The notes beneath the pieces were generated by a model. It was given only the letters and a program-made list of their open reading frames with translations. It was not told the origin of the DNA and ran no database searches. The position numbers and the translations under genes are program-made. A stretch of 64,000 nucleotides of DNA from Alphaproteobacteria bacterium (GTDB lineage Bacteria > Pseudomonadota > Alphaproteobacteria > UBA8366). Shown piece after piece: positions 9,043-18,096 of this stretch. The stretch lies in the NCBI GenBank assembly GCA_028281325.1, contig JANQKC010000035.1, positions 1 to 64,000 on the forward strand, in the 5' to 3' direction. Numbering within the stretch: the stretch's first letter is position 1; every line of letters starts with the position of its first letter.

Positions 9043-10199
9043 TCATTTTCTCCATTATTATTCAAGGCGATGGGACCGTTTCCGGCCAAATAATGTGAAC
9101 AATTCAATCGGTCGGCTTCGGACGGCAAATCGTCCAGTTTCTCGAGCGCGGCGACGGTAACCCATCCTTGGCGGCGCAGGTCGGCGGCGACCGATTCGCC
9201 GGTCCCCAGCGGCACCAAAAGGCGGTTGGCCACGGTCGGCGACGGCACCGCGCTAAGCAGATTATGGACGAACAGCGAGAAGCCCGTGGCGGATTCATCG
9301 GCATCGCCGGCACGGTAGCGTCCGCCGCACCCCAATTCGCCACGAACCCCGCGGGCAAAGAATGTGAAACTCAGACCGCTATGATATTCGAACCCTCGGT
9401 TTTCCACGGCGTCGACCGTGATGTCGAGGTCCGGCGCTTCCCGGCGCAAAACCAATATCACGTCATGCAACCGTTCCCGTTCCGCCGATGCCGCATCGCT
9501 TAGCGCAAGTCCGTCAATCACCAGAAGCGCCTTTTCCACCGAACCGACCGATGCCAACAAGGCGGACAGAACCGGCGCCGCCGCGCCGCCGATCTCGGAA
9601 ACGGTCGCCGGGTCTTTTCGGTCGAGCGCCGCGCGAAACCGACGCTGCGTTTCCGCATCGACCCCAAGGTCATTGCAGATCTCCGGCACGAGCGTCGGCA
9701 ACGTCAGGTCAACCGATAGCCGTTCCGCACCGGAAGCCCTGAGCGCTTCATAGGCGACCAGGATGACTTCGGAATCCGCCGCACTGCTGTCGGACCCGAT
9801 CAGTTCGACGCCGGCCTGCCGAAATTCCCGTTCCGGGCGGAGCTGATTGCCCCGGACCCGCAAAACAGCGCCGCCATAGGACAGCCGCAAGGGCCGCGGC
9901 GACTTGCGCAGCCGCGTCGCCGCGATCCGCGCGATCTGCGGCGTCATATCCGCCCGCACGCCCATCATACGCTGGCTCGCCGGGTCCATGAGACGGAAGG
10001 TGGAAAGCGCAAGCGCCTCGCCGGCGCCGTTCAGTAGGCTATCTTCGAATTCGACAAGCGGCGGCGATACGCGTTCATAACCCCGCGCGCCGAAGGACGC
10101 CAACATCAGGTTATGGATATCGGCCTCGTGACCGGCCTCGGGCGGGAGGCCGTCGCGCAGCCCATCGGGCAATAACGATTTGCTGGCCGACTCAGTCAT
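9039..10199 (-). CDS. hisZ: ATP phosphoribosyltransferase regulatory subunit HisZ
   Basis: A 386-residue HisRS-like paralogue without the anticodon-binding domain. It pairs with the short form of HisG to make the first enzyme of histidine synthesis. The N-terminus [20 protein letters not shown], the motif-2-like [11 protein letters not shown] and [13 protein letters not shown], and the motif-3-like [11 protein letters not shown] region all fit. Histidyl-tRNA synthetase is excluded by the missing C-terminal domain and the linkage to purA, a common alphaproteobacterial pairing. It overlaps purA by 4 bp. Confidence 0.93.
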   Translation of the reverse strand: MTESASKSLLPDGLRDGLPPEAGHEADIHNLMLASFGARGYERVSPPLVEFEDSLLNGAGEALALSTFRLMDPASQRMMGVRADMTPQIARIAATRLRKSPRPLRLSYGGAVLRVRGNQLRPEREFRQAGVELIGSDSSAADSEVILVAYEALRASGAERLSVDLTLPTLVPEICNDLGVDAETQRRFRAALDRKDPATVSEIGGAAAPVLSALLASVGSVEKALLVIDGLALSDAASAERERLHDVILVLRREAPDLDITVDAVENRGFEYHSGLSFTFFARGVRGELGCGGRYRAGDADESATGFSLFVHNLLSAVPSPTVANRLLVPLGTGESVAADLRRQGWVTVAALEKLDDLPSEADRLNCSHYLAGNGPIALNNNGENE

Positions 10200-10304
10200 G
10201 TCGCTGCAAGGTCCCGGCGTCTTCGAAATTTGTCGTTCCGGGCGGGATACCTAACCCGGTTTGGTCGCCCGGGCAAGCAACCAAAACAGACCCGATAGCT
10301 GCGG

Positions 10305-11303
10305 TTAACGGCGGATAATGTTCAAGTATCCGCCTTCATCACCGAAGAGAATATCCGGCGTGCCGTTACCGTCCACGTCCTCGGCGAGGATTGCGGTGGT
10401 GATCGGCCGGAACAATGTCGCCGACGCCACGACGGCGAGCTTGCCGCCGGCGAAACTGACGGCGCGCAATTCCTTGCGGTCCTGCGTCGGGAGAATGATT
10501 TCGGGCACGCCGTCGCCGTTCAAGTCGACGACGGCGAACATCTCCAGTTCGGTCGAACCGATGACATGGGTCGAATACCCCATGTACCGTCCAACCTCCC
10601 GAAGGCGGCGGCCGTCGATCTTCAGCAGCAGCAGCTTGCCGCCGATATGGGGCGTCTCCACGGCGGCCAGTTCCACTTGACCGTCGCCATCGAAATCCGC
10701 GGCCCCGATCGGGTTGAGCCACCGGTTCGCGGTGCCGATCGCGACCGATTCGGCCAGCCGGACCACGCGGTTGCCGCGCAAGCCCAACAGCACGAGCGAC
10801 GCCCCGGCTTCCTTGTGCGAGCGCACGACGACAATTTCGTCCCGGCCGTCACCGTCGACGTCGACCAAACGCGGGATCAGGTCCTCCAACACGAAGTCGT
10901 CCCGCACCGTAAAGCTGGAAATTTCGCCGGACGCCGTTCGCACCTTCAACGCCGCCGCCTCGATCCCGTCGCCGAGGACGCCATGCGCATATCGGTCGGT
11001 CCCGTCGGCAAGCCAAGCCGTGGTGATGTCGTTGCTGCCACTGACGACCTTGCTATGGGGGATGGCGTCGTCCGGACGGTTCTTCGGGGCCGGGCCGGAC
11101 GACCGCAAAAGCGTCAGTTCCCCCTCCGACTTCGAGATACGAAAGTATTTCTCGTTGGCGCGCACCTTGACCGATCCGGTTTCGGCGTCGCGAAACAACC
11201 GGTCCATGCCGGCGAGAATGCCCACGGTTTCCGGACGCCACGTTTCCGCGAGGCCGGGCGTGGCATACAGCAGAACCAAAATCAGGGCGGCAAATCGCGC
11301 CAA
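10305..11303 (-). CDS. Secreted FG-GAP/VCBS repeat protein
   Basis: This 332-residue protein has a signal peptide (ARFAALILVLLYATPGLA) and at least four calcium-loop repeats: VDVDGDGRDE, ADFDGDGQVE, VDLNGDGVPE and EDVDGNGTPD. This is the pattern of an integrin-alpha-like beta-propeller, so it should be periplasmic or exported. Substrate and role are unknown. The start codon is TTG at 11303, only 11 bp after the serA stop, which suggests co-transcription with serC-serA. No in-frame ATG fits the signal peptide. Confidence 0.8.
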   Translation of the reverse strand: MARFAALILVLLYATPGLAETWRPETVGILAGMDRLFRDAETGSVKVRANEKYFRISKSEGELTLLRSSGPAPKNRPDDAIPHSKVVSGSNDITTAWLADGTDRYAHGVLGDGIEAAALKVRTASGEISSFTVRDDFVLEDLIPRLVDVDGDGRDEIVVVRSHKEAGASLVLLGLRGNRVVRLAESVAIGTANRWLNPIGAADFDGDGQVELAAVETPHIGGKLLLLKIDGRRLREVGRYMGYSTHVIGSTELEMFAVVDLNGDGVPEIILPTQDRKELRAVSFAGGKLAVVASATLFRPITTAILAEDVDGNGTPDILFGDEGGYLNIIRR

Positions 11304-11314
11304 AGCCTACATCT

Positions 11315-12892
11315 CTAAAATCGCAACGCTTTCGCTTGCGTCACATGCGGCAGACTGGTGATCCGGTCCAAAAGATCGGTCTCTACCTGTTGATCCACCT
11401 GAATCAACGCCAACGCTTCCTCTCCTTGCGCCGTCCGGCCCAGGTGGAAGGTGGCGATGTTCACTCCCGCGTCACCGAGCGCCTGCCCAAGTTGTCCAAT
11501 GACGCCGGGTTTATCATGATTCGTGGTGTAAAGCATATGCTCGCCGATCTCGGCTTCGATCGGAATCGTATCGATCTCGACGACCCGCGGCCGATCCGAC
11601 CCAAACAAGGTGCCGCAGATGCTGCGCGATCGGCGTTCCGTATCGACGGTGACCCGGATCAAGTTATCGTAATCGCCCGGGTGTTCGTGAATCGTCTCGC
11701 TGATATCGATGCCGCGATCCCGGGCAATCATCGGCGCGCTGACCATGTTCACGCTGTCCAGTTGATGGCGCAGCATGCCGTCGAGCACCGCCGAGACGAG
11801 CGGCTTGACGTTGAGTTCCGCCACATGGCCCTGAAACTCGATGCTGATCGACTTCAGGCTGGTTGCCGCCAATTGCCCGATGAAGCTACCGAGTTGTTGG
11901 GCCAGGGTCATGTACGGCCGCAAGCGCGGCGCGTCTTCCGCCGAGATCGACGGCATGTTGACCGCGTTGGTCACCGCCCCATTCAACAGATAATCCGCCA
12001 TCTGCTCCGCCACCTGAACGGCGACGATCTCCTGCGCTTCCGTCGTGGCAGCGCCAAGATGCGGCGTCGCCACCAGGTTTTCCGCGCCGAACAGGGCGTT
12101 TTCCTTGGCCGGCTCCTGCTCGAAGACATCGATGGCGGCGCCCGCGACATGGCCGCTGTCCATCGCCGTCCGCAAATCCGCCTCGTTCACGATACCGCCA
12201 CGCGCGCAATTGATGATGCGGACGCCCGGCTTCATCTTGGCGATCGTCTCGGCGTTGATCAGGTTTTTCGTGCTGTCAGTCAACGGCGTGTGCACCGTGA
12301 TCACGTCGGCCCGGGCGAACAATTCATCGAGCTCGGCCTTGACCACGCCCATCTCCACGGCCCGTTCCGGCGACAGATACGGATCATACGCGACGACGCG
12401 CATCTTCAGGCCCTGCGCCCGGTCGGCGACGATCGATCCGATATTGCCGCAACCGATCAGCCCCAGTGTCTTGCCGGTCACTTCCATGCCCATGAAGCGC
12501 GACTTCTCCCAACGGCCGTCCTGTGTCGAAGCATCCGCGGCGGGAATCTGGCGCACCATCGCCATCATCATCGCGATCGCATGTTCGGCGGTCGTCGTCG
12601 TATTGCCGAAGGGCGTGTTCATGACGACGACGCCCTTTTGGGTCGCCGCGTCGATGTCGATGTTGTCCACGCCGATCCCCGCACGGCCAATCACCTTCAG
12701 GTTCTCGGCGCGCATCAGCACCTCCGGCGTCACCTTGGTCGCCGACCGGATCGCGAGCCCATCGTATTCATGAATACGGGCGAGCAAGTCCTCGGCACTC
12801 GTGCCGGGCTTGAAATCGACCTCGACGCCGCGGTCCTCGAAGACCTTGGCGGCATCGGGGCTCAACTTGTCAGAAATCAAAACTTTCGGCAT
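11315..12892 (-). CDS. serA: D-3-phosphoglycerate dehydrogenase
   Basis: This 525-residue long-form enzyme oxidises 3-phosphoglycerate to 3-phosphohydroxypyruvate with NAD, the first step of serine synthesis. The substrate domain opens with VLISDKLSPDAAKVF. The Rossmann motif GLIGCGNIGSIVA is at about residues 150-162 and the catalytic Arg region at INCARGGIVNE. The His is in ATPHLGAAT. An allosteric substrate-binding domain (about 315-450) and a C-terminal ACT domain (about 455-525) complete the protein. It follows serC after 10 bp, forming a serine operon. Confidence 0.97.
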   Translation of the reverse strand: MPKVLISDKLSPDAAKVFEDRGVEVDFKPGTSAEDLLARIHEYDGLAIRSATKVTPEVLMRAENLKVIGRAGIGVDNIDIDAATQKGVVVMNTPFGNTTTTAEHAIAMMMAMVRQIPAADASTQDGRWEKSRFMGMEVTGKTLGLIGCGNIGSIVADRAQGLKMRVVAYDPYLSPERAVEMGVVKAELDELFARADVITVHTPLTDSTKNLINAETIAKMKPGVRIINCARGGIVNEADLRTAMDSGHVAGAAIDVFEQEPAKENALFGAENLVATPHLGAATTEAQEIVAVQVAEQMADYLLNGAVTNAVNMPSISAEDAPRLRPYMTLAQQLGSFIGQLAATSLKSISIEFQGHVAELNVKPLVSAVLDGMLRHQLDSVNMVSAPMIARDRGIDISETIHEHPGDYDNLIRVTVDTERRSRSICGTLFGSDRPRVVEIDTIPIEAEIGEHMLYTTNHDKPGVIGQLGQALGDAGVNIATFHLGRTAQGEEALALIQVDQQVETDLLDRITSLPHVTQAKALRF

Positions 12893-12902
12893 ATCCGCCC
12901 TC

Positions 12903-14057
12903 TCAGGCCGCCAGGGACCGGTTGTATTCCGCGAAAGCCCAATCGAGCCAGGGCAACAGCGCCTTCAGATCGTCCGGCTCGACGGTGGCGCCGCCCCAGA
13001 TACGCAACCCCGGGGGCGCGGCGCGATGGCTCTCGATATCGTAGGCGACGCCTTCGGTCTTCAGCGTGGCCGCGATCTGCTTCGGCGCCGCGGCAAGCGC
13101 ATCGCCGCTCAGCCCGGAACCCGCGGCGATCGACAACACCATCGACGTGCACGACCGAAAACTGGCGTCTTTCGCAAGGAACTCGACCCAGGGCGTCGCC
13201 TCGACCCATTCGGTCATCGCCGCCAAATTCGACTGCGAGCGCGCCTGCAACGCCGCCACGCCGCCGATCTTCTCCACCCAGCGCAGCGAATACAGGGCAT
13301 CCTCGACGCAGAGCATCGACGGCGTGTTGATCGTCAGGCCCCGGAAGATGCCTTCGTCCAGCTTGCCTTTGTTGACGAGGCGAAACAGTTTCGGCATCGG
13401 CCAGGGCGGGGTGTAGCTTTCGAGCCGTTCGACCGCCCGCGGGCTCAACACCAGCATGCCGTGCGCCGCCTCGCCGCCCATCGCCTTCTGCCAGGACCAC
13501 GTGGTCGCGTCCAGCTTTTCCCACGGCAAATCCATCGAGAAAACCGCCGAGGTCGCGTCGCAGATCGTCAGCCCCTGACGGTCCGTGGAAATCCAATCGC
13601 CGTTCGGGACGCACACGCCGCTCGTCGTGCCGTTCCAGGTGAAGATGACATCGTTGTCCTGATCGACCTTCGAGAGGTCCGGCAGATCGCCGTATTCCGC
13701 CTCGACGATCCGGGCATTGCCGAGATTGAGCTGTTTGACGACGTCGATGACCCACATCTGACCGAAGTTTTCCCAGGCCAGCACGTCGACGCCGCGCGCG
13801 CCCAACATGGACCACATCGCCATCTCGATGGCGCCCGTATCGGAGCCGGGCACGATGCCGACCCGGTAATCGTCGGGAATCGAAAGGACTTTGCGTGTCC
13901 GTTCGATCACGTCGTTCAACCGCGCGGTCCCATCCGGATCCCGGTGCGACCGGCCGACGAAGGCGTCCCCGAGAACGTCCGGCGACCAACCGAGCGGTTT
14001 CGCGCAGGGGCCGGAGGAGAAATACGGTCGGGCGGGTCTGTGCTGCGGTTTGGTCAT
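12903..14057 (-). CDS. serC: Phosphoserine aminotransferase
   Basis: A 384-residue PLP enzyme converting 3-phosphohydroxypyruvate and glutamate to phosphoserine and 2-oxoglutarate. The N-terminus [12 protein letters not shown] and the PLP-lysine neighbourhood [14 protein letters not shown] are typical of the alphaproteobacterial/archaeal type of SerC. The ATG at 14057 is chosen because AAGGA stands 10 bp upstream and the family begins there; an open frame continues to 14228 without support. It leads the serC-serA operon. Confidence 0.95.
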   Translation of the reverse strand: MTKPQHRPARPYFSSGPCAKPLGWSPDVLGDAFVGRSHRDPDGTARLNDVIERTRKVLSIPDDYRVGIVPGSDTGAIEMAMWSMLGARGVDVLAWENFGQMWVIDVVKQLNLGNARIVEAEYGDLPDLSKVDQDNDVIFTWNGTTSGVCVPNGDWISTDRQGLTICDATSAVFSMDLPWEKLDATTWSWQKAMGGEAAHGMLVLSPRAVERLESYTPPWPMPKLFRLVNKGKLDEGIFRGLTINTPSMLCVEDALYSLRWVEKIGGVAALQARSQSNLAAMTEWVEATPWVEFLAKDASFRSCTSMVLSIAAGSGLSGDALAAAPKQIAATLKTEGVAYDIESHRAAPPGLRIWGGATVEPDDLKALLPWLDWAFAEYNRSLAA

Positions 14058-14128
14058 CGCTGCCAATCCTTCAATACTCAAAGTGTTTCGCGGCTTGATC
14101 GTCGGGCTCGTCGCATCGAGCGGGCGGA

Positions 14129-14156
14129 CACTATGACCAAGGCCCGGCATCGTCAA
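14129..14156 (-). promoter_or_regulatory. Candidate serC promoter
   Basis: On the minus strand, TTGACG (14151-14156) is followed after 16 bp by ATAGTG (14129-14134). The leader to serC is about 65 nt and contains a GCTCG-ATGCGA-CGAGC hairpin. A serC-type leader RNA known from alphaproteobacteria is possible but I cannot confirm its consensus by eye. Confidence 0.35.
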
Positions 14157-14304
14157 CGACCATTCCGGGCAAGGTTCTTGCGTCCAATGGACCCTATGGG
14201 AATGCGGTGCTTTGCCGCAGCGCAACATGGCGCGCCGGAGCGCATTTGCATCGGGCCGAAGCCGCGCTTAGTCTGCTGCCGCGGCGGCGCAGCGGGGACA
14301 AGGC

Positions 14305-16080
14305 GTGACATTCGACCAGATCTACGTGTTCGGGGTGATCCTCGGTACCTTGGGGCTCTTCATCTGGGGCCGCTGGCGCTACGACGTGGTGGCGTTGATC
14401 GCCCTCGTCGCCGTCCTTCTGGCGGGGATCGTGCCCGCGGACCGCGCCTTTGTCGGCTTCGGCCATCCCGCCGTGATCACCGTGGCGGCGGTCCTGGTGA
14501 TCAGCCGCGGTCTCCAGAATTCCGGCATCGTCGGCTTCATCGCCAAGCGGCTCGCCGAGGCGGACCTCAGCCCGTCGCTGCAGGTCGGCGCCATCGCGGC
14601 CCTGGTCGCCGCGCTCTCGGGCTTCATGAACAATATCGGCGCGCTGGCCCTGTTGATGCCCGTCGTCATCCAGATCGCCCGCAAGTCGGACCGCGAGCCG
14701 CGCGAATTGTTGATGCCGCTGTCCTTCGGGTCGCTGCTGGGCGGGCTGGTCACGCTGATCGGCACGCCGCCGAACATCATCGTCGCCGCGATCCGCGCGG
14801 ATTACGCCGCCGAACCGTTCGGCATGTTCGACTTCACGCCGGTCGGCACGGCCATCGCAGTCGCCGGCGTGCTGTTCATCGCCGTCATCGGCTGGCGGCT
14901 GATCCCCAAGCATCACGGACCCAGCAAATCCGGCGACGTCTTCGACATCGCCGACTACATCACCGAGGTGCGCATCCCCGAGGGATCGGCGCTCATCAAC
15001 AAACGCATTCGCGAGTCGTACCGGAACGGCGTCGCCGACGATATCGTGTTCGTGGCGCTGCACCGCGGCAGCTATCAACGGCTCGCCCCGTCCGTGGAAG
15101 GCCTGCTGCACGAAGGCGATCACCTCCTGCTCGAAGGAACCGCGGAGTCGATCGAGGAATCGGTCAAGGCCGCCGGCCTCGAACTCGTGGGCAACCGCGA
15201 CCTCAAATCCGATGTGCTCCATTCCGAGACCATCGGCATGATGGAGGCGGTCGTGACCCCCTCCTCGCCGCTGATTCGCCGCACCGCGCGGCTGATTCGC
15301 CTGCGCAGCCGCCACAGCATGAACCTGATCGCGGTCGCCCGGCATGGCGAGCCGGTCCGCCGCCGCCTCAACGATGTGCAATTCCAGGCCGGCGACGTGC
15401 TGCTGCTGCAGGGCGATACCGAAACCATGCCGGACAGCCTGGCGGCGCTCGGCTGCCTGCCGCTGGCGCATCGCGACCTGACGCTGCACCGCACGCCGAG
15501 CCTGACGCCGGTCTTCGTCTTCCTGGGCGCGATCCTGGCGAGCGCCTTCGGCTTCGTGTCGGTGCCGATCGCCTTCGTGGCCGCCGTCGTCCTATTGCTG
15601 GTGACGGGACAGGTCCCGCTGCGCCGCGCCTACGAATCGGTCGATTGGCCGATCCTGGTACTGCTGGGCGCGATGGTGCCGGTCGGCCAGGCGTTGGAAA
15701 TATCCGGCGCGTCCCTCTTGATCGCCGACGCCATCGCCTCGACCAGCGCCTATCTGCCGCCCTGGGCGCTGCTGACCCTGGTGCTGGTCGCGACCATGAT
15801 GTTGTCCGACGCGATGAACAACGCCGCGACGGCCGTCCTGATGGCGCCGCTCGCGGCCGAACTGGCGAACCGTATCGGCGTCAGTTCCGATCCTTTCCTG
15901 ATGGCGGTCGCCATCGGCGCGTCCTGCGCCTTCCTGACGCCGATCGGCCATCAGTCGAACGTCCTGGTGATGGGCCCCGGCGGCTACCGCTTCCGCGACT
16001 ACTGGCCCATGGGCCTGCCGCTGGAAGTGATGATCTGCGTCGTCGCCGTGCCGATGATCCTGTGGATCTGGCCGCTTTAG
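14305..16080 (+). CDS. SLC13/DASS-family permease with two TrkA-C domains
   Basis: This 591-residue inner-membrane transporter has two hydrophobic halves, about residues 1-195 and 405-591. Two RCK/TrkA C-terminal regulatory domains lie between them (about 215-300, with IPEGSALINKRI; and about 310-395, with SPLIRRTARLIRL). Sodium/anion-site motifs appear as a repeat pair, SGFMNNIGALALLMP and DAMNNAATAVLM, and as GTPPNIIV and GHQSNVLVMGP. Such proteins usually carry dicarboxylates or sulfate; the substrate is not readable here. The start is GTG. Confidence 0.88.
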   Translation: MTFDQIYVFGVILGTLGLFIWGRWRYDVVALIALVAVLLAGIVPADRAFVGFGHPAVITVAAVLVISRGLQNSGIVGFIAKRLAEADLSPSLQVGAIAALVAALSGFMNNIGALALLMPVVIQIARKSDREPRELLMPLSFGSLLGGLVTLIGTPPNIIVAAIRADYAAEPFGMFDFTPVGTAIAVAGVLFIAVIGWRLIPKHHGPSKSGDVFDIADYITEVRIPEGSALINKRIRESYRNGVADDIVFVALHRGSYQRLAPSVEGLLHEGDHLLLEGTAESIEESVKAAGLELVGNRDLKSDVLHSETIGMMEAVVTPSSPLIRRTARLIRLRSRHSMNLIAVARHGEPVRRRLNDVQFQAGDVLLLQGDTETMPDSLAALGCLPLAHRDLTLHRTPSLTPVFVFLGAILASAFGFVSVPIAFVAAVVLLLVTGQVPLRRAYESVDWPILVLLGAMVPVGQALEISGASLLIADAIASTSAYLPPWALLTLVLVATMMLSDAMNNAATAVLMAPLAAELANRIGVSSDPFLMAVAIGASCAFLTPIGHQSNVLVMGPGGYRFRDYWPMGLPLEVMICVVAVPMILWIWPL

Positions 16081-16167
16081 GATATCGTCACGCAACAATC
16101 ATTTGACCGGTGCCTTGGCCACCGCGATTGGATAGCATGGACCTCTCACCCGAAAGGACCCTGCCCC

Positions 16168-16860
16168 ATGCCTCGTATCCTCTACGACCTCACCGGCGCC
16201 AACGACCTCCGCTTCAGCCCGAACTGCTGGCGCAGCCGCCTCGCCCTCGCGCATAAAGGCTTGCAGGCGGACTGCGAACCCTGCTGCTTCACCGAAAAGG
16301 AGAAGATCGCCTTCAGCGGCGGGAAAACGGTGCCGGTGCTGCGCGACGGCGACGCGGTGATCACCGATTCCTGGGACATCGCCTACTATCTCGAAGAGAC
16401 CTATCCCGGCAATCCGTCGCTGTTCGGCGGACCGGTCGGCCAAGGGCTGGCGCATCATCTCAACTGGTGGACCAACACCGTGCTGCATCCGGCCATCATT
16501 CACACCGTTTTGCTCGACATCCACGACAGCCTGACCCCCGAAGATCAGGCCTATTTCCGGGAGAGCCGCGAGAAGCGTTTCGGCAAACCCCTCGAAGAGG
16601 TCACGGGCGACCCGGAGGCGCGGCTGGCCGCAGCGCGCCAAGCGCTCGCGCCGACCAACCTCACCCTCGAACGGCAGAAATGGATTTGCGGCGACGCGCC
16701 CGCCTATGGCGACTACCTGATCTTCAGCGCCCTGCAATGGGCCCGCGCGGTCAGCCCCGTGGCCTTCGTCGAGCCGGACAGCGCGATCCACGATTGGAAC
16801 GAGCGCATGCTCGACCTGTTCGACGGCCTCGGCCGGATGATCGAGCCGAAGGCGGCCTAA
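16168..16860 (+). CDS. Glutathione S-transferase family protein, LigE-like
   Basis: This 230-residue protein has a thioredoxin-like N-domain (about 1-80). It contains LYDLTGANDLRFSPNCWRSR and the glutathione-contacting loop GKTVPVLRDGDAVITDSWDIAYYLE, followed by an all-helical C-domain. The YDL...SP..WR..LA.KGL pattern resembles bacterial beta-etherase-type (LigE) GSTs, but the substrate is unknown. The next gene, a cupin, starts 10 bp downstream and is probably co-transcribed. Confidence 0.85.
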   Translation: MPRILYDLTGANDLRFSPNCWRSRLALAHKGLQADCEPCCFTEKEKIAFSGGKTVPVLRDGDAVITDSWDIAYYLEETYPGNPSLFGGPVGQGLAHHLNWWTNTVLHPAIIHTVLLDIHDSLTPEDQAYFRESREKRFGKPLEEVTGDPEARLAAARQALAPTNLTLERQKWICGDAPAYGDYLIFSALQWARAVSPVAFVEPDSAIHDWNERMLDLFDGLGRMIEPKAA

Positions 16861-16870
16861 GGAGACACGC

Positions 16871-17242
16871 ATGAAACGCGGTAATCTGGATTTCGCGGCG
16901 ATCGACACGACCACCGGCTTCACCGCCCGCGACGGCGGCGTGGCGGGCATCCACGAGAAGATTCTCTCAAACGACCTGGACATGGCAGCGGGGACCGGCT
17001 GCCGGACGCGCCTGCTGCGGCTCGACCCCGGCTGCAAAACACCGGAAGCGCACACTCATCCCTACTGGGAGGAAATCTACATGCTGGAAGGCGAGATGAT
17101 CGTCGGCGACGGCAACGGTGGCGAACGCGTGGTGCCCTCCCCGTCCTACGCCTGCCGCGAGCCGGGCTTCCTGCACGGTCCCGTGCGGACAGAGACGGGC
17201 TGCCTGATGATCGAATTCTCCTGGTATCCGGAGAAAGGGTAG
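16871..17242 (+). CDS. Cupin-domain protein
   Basis: This small single-domain cupin of 123 residues carries the first metal motif as TPEAHTHPYWEEIYMLEGEM (two His and a Glu) and a weaker second motif around EPGFLHGPVRTETG with one His. It resembles ChrR-type cupins that bind zinc or iron. It follows the GST by 10 bp and likely assists or is co-regulated with it. Enzyme versus sensor cannot be told apart from sequence. Confidence 0.8.
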   Translation: MKRGNLDFAAIDTTTGFTARDGGVAGIHEKILSNDLDMAAGTGCRTRLLRLDPGCKTPEAHTHPYWEEIYMLEGEMIVGDGNGGERVVPSPSYACREPGFLHGPVRTETGCLMIEFSWYPEKG

Positions 17243-17290
17243 AATCGCCGCTCAATGAAGAGCCTGATAAAGAACACCGACCTTATCGAA

Positions 17291-17842
17291 TCAACTGTCG
17301 CGAACCAGTTGCAAGTCCTTTCTAAGGACGCGATGGAGAATGGTCACTGCGATTCGTCTCGACGAATACACATATTGAACCCATAAGCCGCCAAACATCA
17401 TCACACCAAAAAAAGCCTGAGGTTCAACAAAAGACATAAACGTTGCGTTCTCGCCTGTTTGTATAGAGGCCCAGTAAAGCAATATAATGAAAATAATTTC
17501 ATCTAAAAACCACAGAACGTAGAGTAAAATTACACATTCTCTGAAATATAAAAACTTAATTATCAACGATACACAAAGCATAATACACAATACTGACCAA
17601 ATAATATCGGTAATGACAGTGACCATTCCGATTTGTCTGGCAATAACATCACCACCGAACGTCCAGTCGAAGGGATGTACCAGGTACAGGTAAACAACCA
17701 AGACCGGGGTGATGAGATGGAACGCCACAAAGACGAGTGAGAAGCCACCCAAACCGTACAACGGATGGCGAAATGCTTCTTTCTCAGAAACCTCCACCCA
17801 ATCCGGGCTTTCGTTCGCAAACAATCCACTAATCGTCGACAT
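17291..17842 (-). CDS. AT-rich orphan membrane protein
   Basis: I do not recognise this 183-residue protein. It has about four or five hydrophobic helices (about residues 32-55, 72-98, 100-125, 140-160), a cytoplasmic-looking acidic N-terminus, and a basic C-terminus ending KDLQLVRDS. Its base composition and codons are strikingly AT-rich compared with both neighbours, and so is the flanking DNA (about 17.25-18.04 kb). This suggests recent acquisition. No mobility gene lies next to it. Confidence 0.7.
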   Translation of the reverse strand: MSTISGLFANESPDWVEVSEKEAFRHPLYGLGGFSLVFVAFHLITPVLVVYLYLVHPFDWTFGGDVIARQIGMVTVITDIIWSVLCIMLCVSLIIKFLYFRECVILLYVLWFLDEIIFIILLYWASIQTGENATFMSFVEPQAFFGVMMFGGLWVQYVYSSRRIAVTILHRVLRKDLQLVRDS

Positions 17843-18096
17843 CGTTAGCCTGCTTGATCAATCTGTCGCGAAATATGCGTTTTTCGAATCCTTAACCAGA
17901 GATTGAACGATCCCTATTAACAACGTCCTAACAGCTCATTCGCAATTCCAGAGATGGCAGAATTAGCCTGCCTGCCAAATAGCAAGCCAATAGTCCCAAA
18001 ACCGAAGTAGAGGCTAGAGTCACCGACCAACCTCCGGCATAGTGAGCGGACCGGCGCGCCCGCGCCGTCCCCGCAACCGCGCCGCGGACCTGTCCC

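Noticed and set aside
12801..16106. A 1101-codon open frame on the plus strand spanning the serC-SLC13 region.
   Set aside because: It runs antisense or out of frame to serC and the permease, is dominated by Arg, Gly, Pro and Ala, and has no domain. Long shadow frames are common in GC-rich DNA.
17295..17872. A 10-base direct repeat CTGTCGCGAA at both ends of the AT-rich gene as a target-site duplication.
   Set aside because: It is too short and not at the composition boundaries, so chance is a sufficient explanation.
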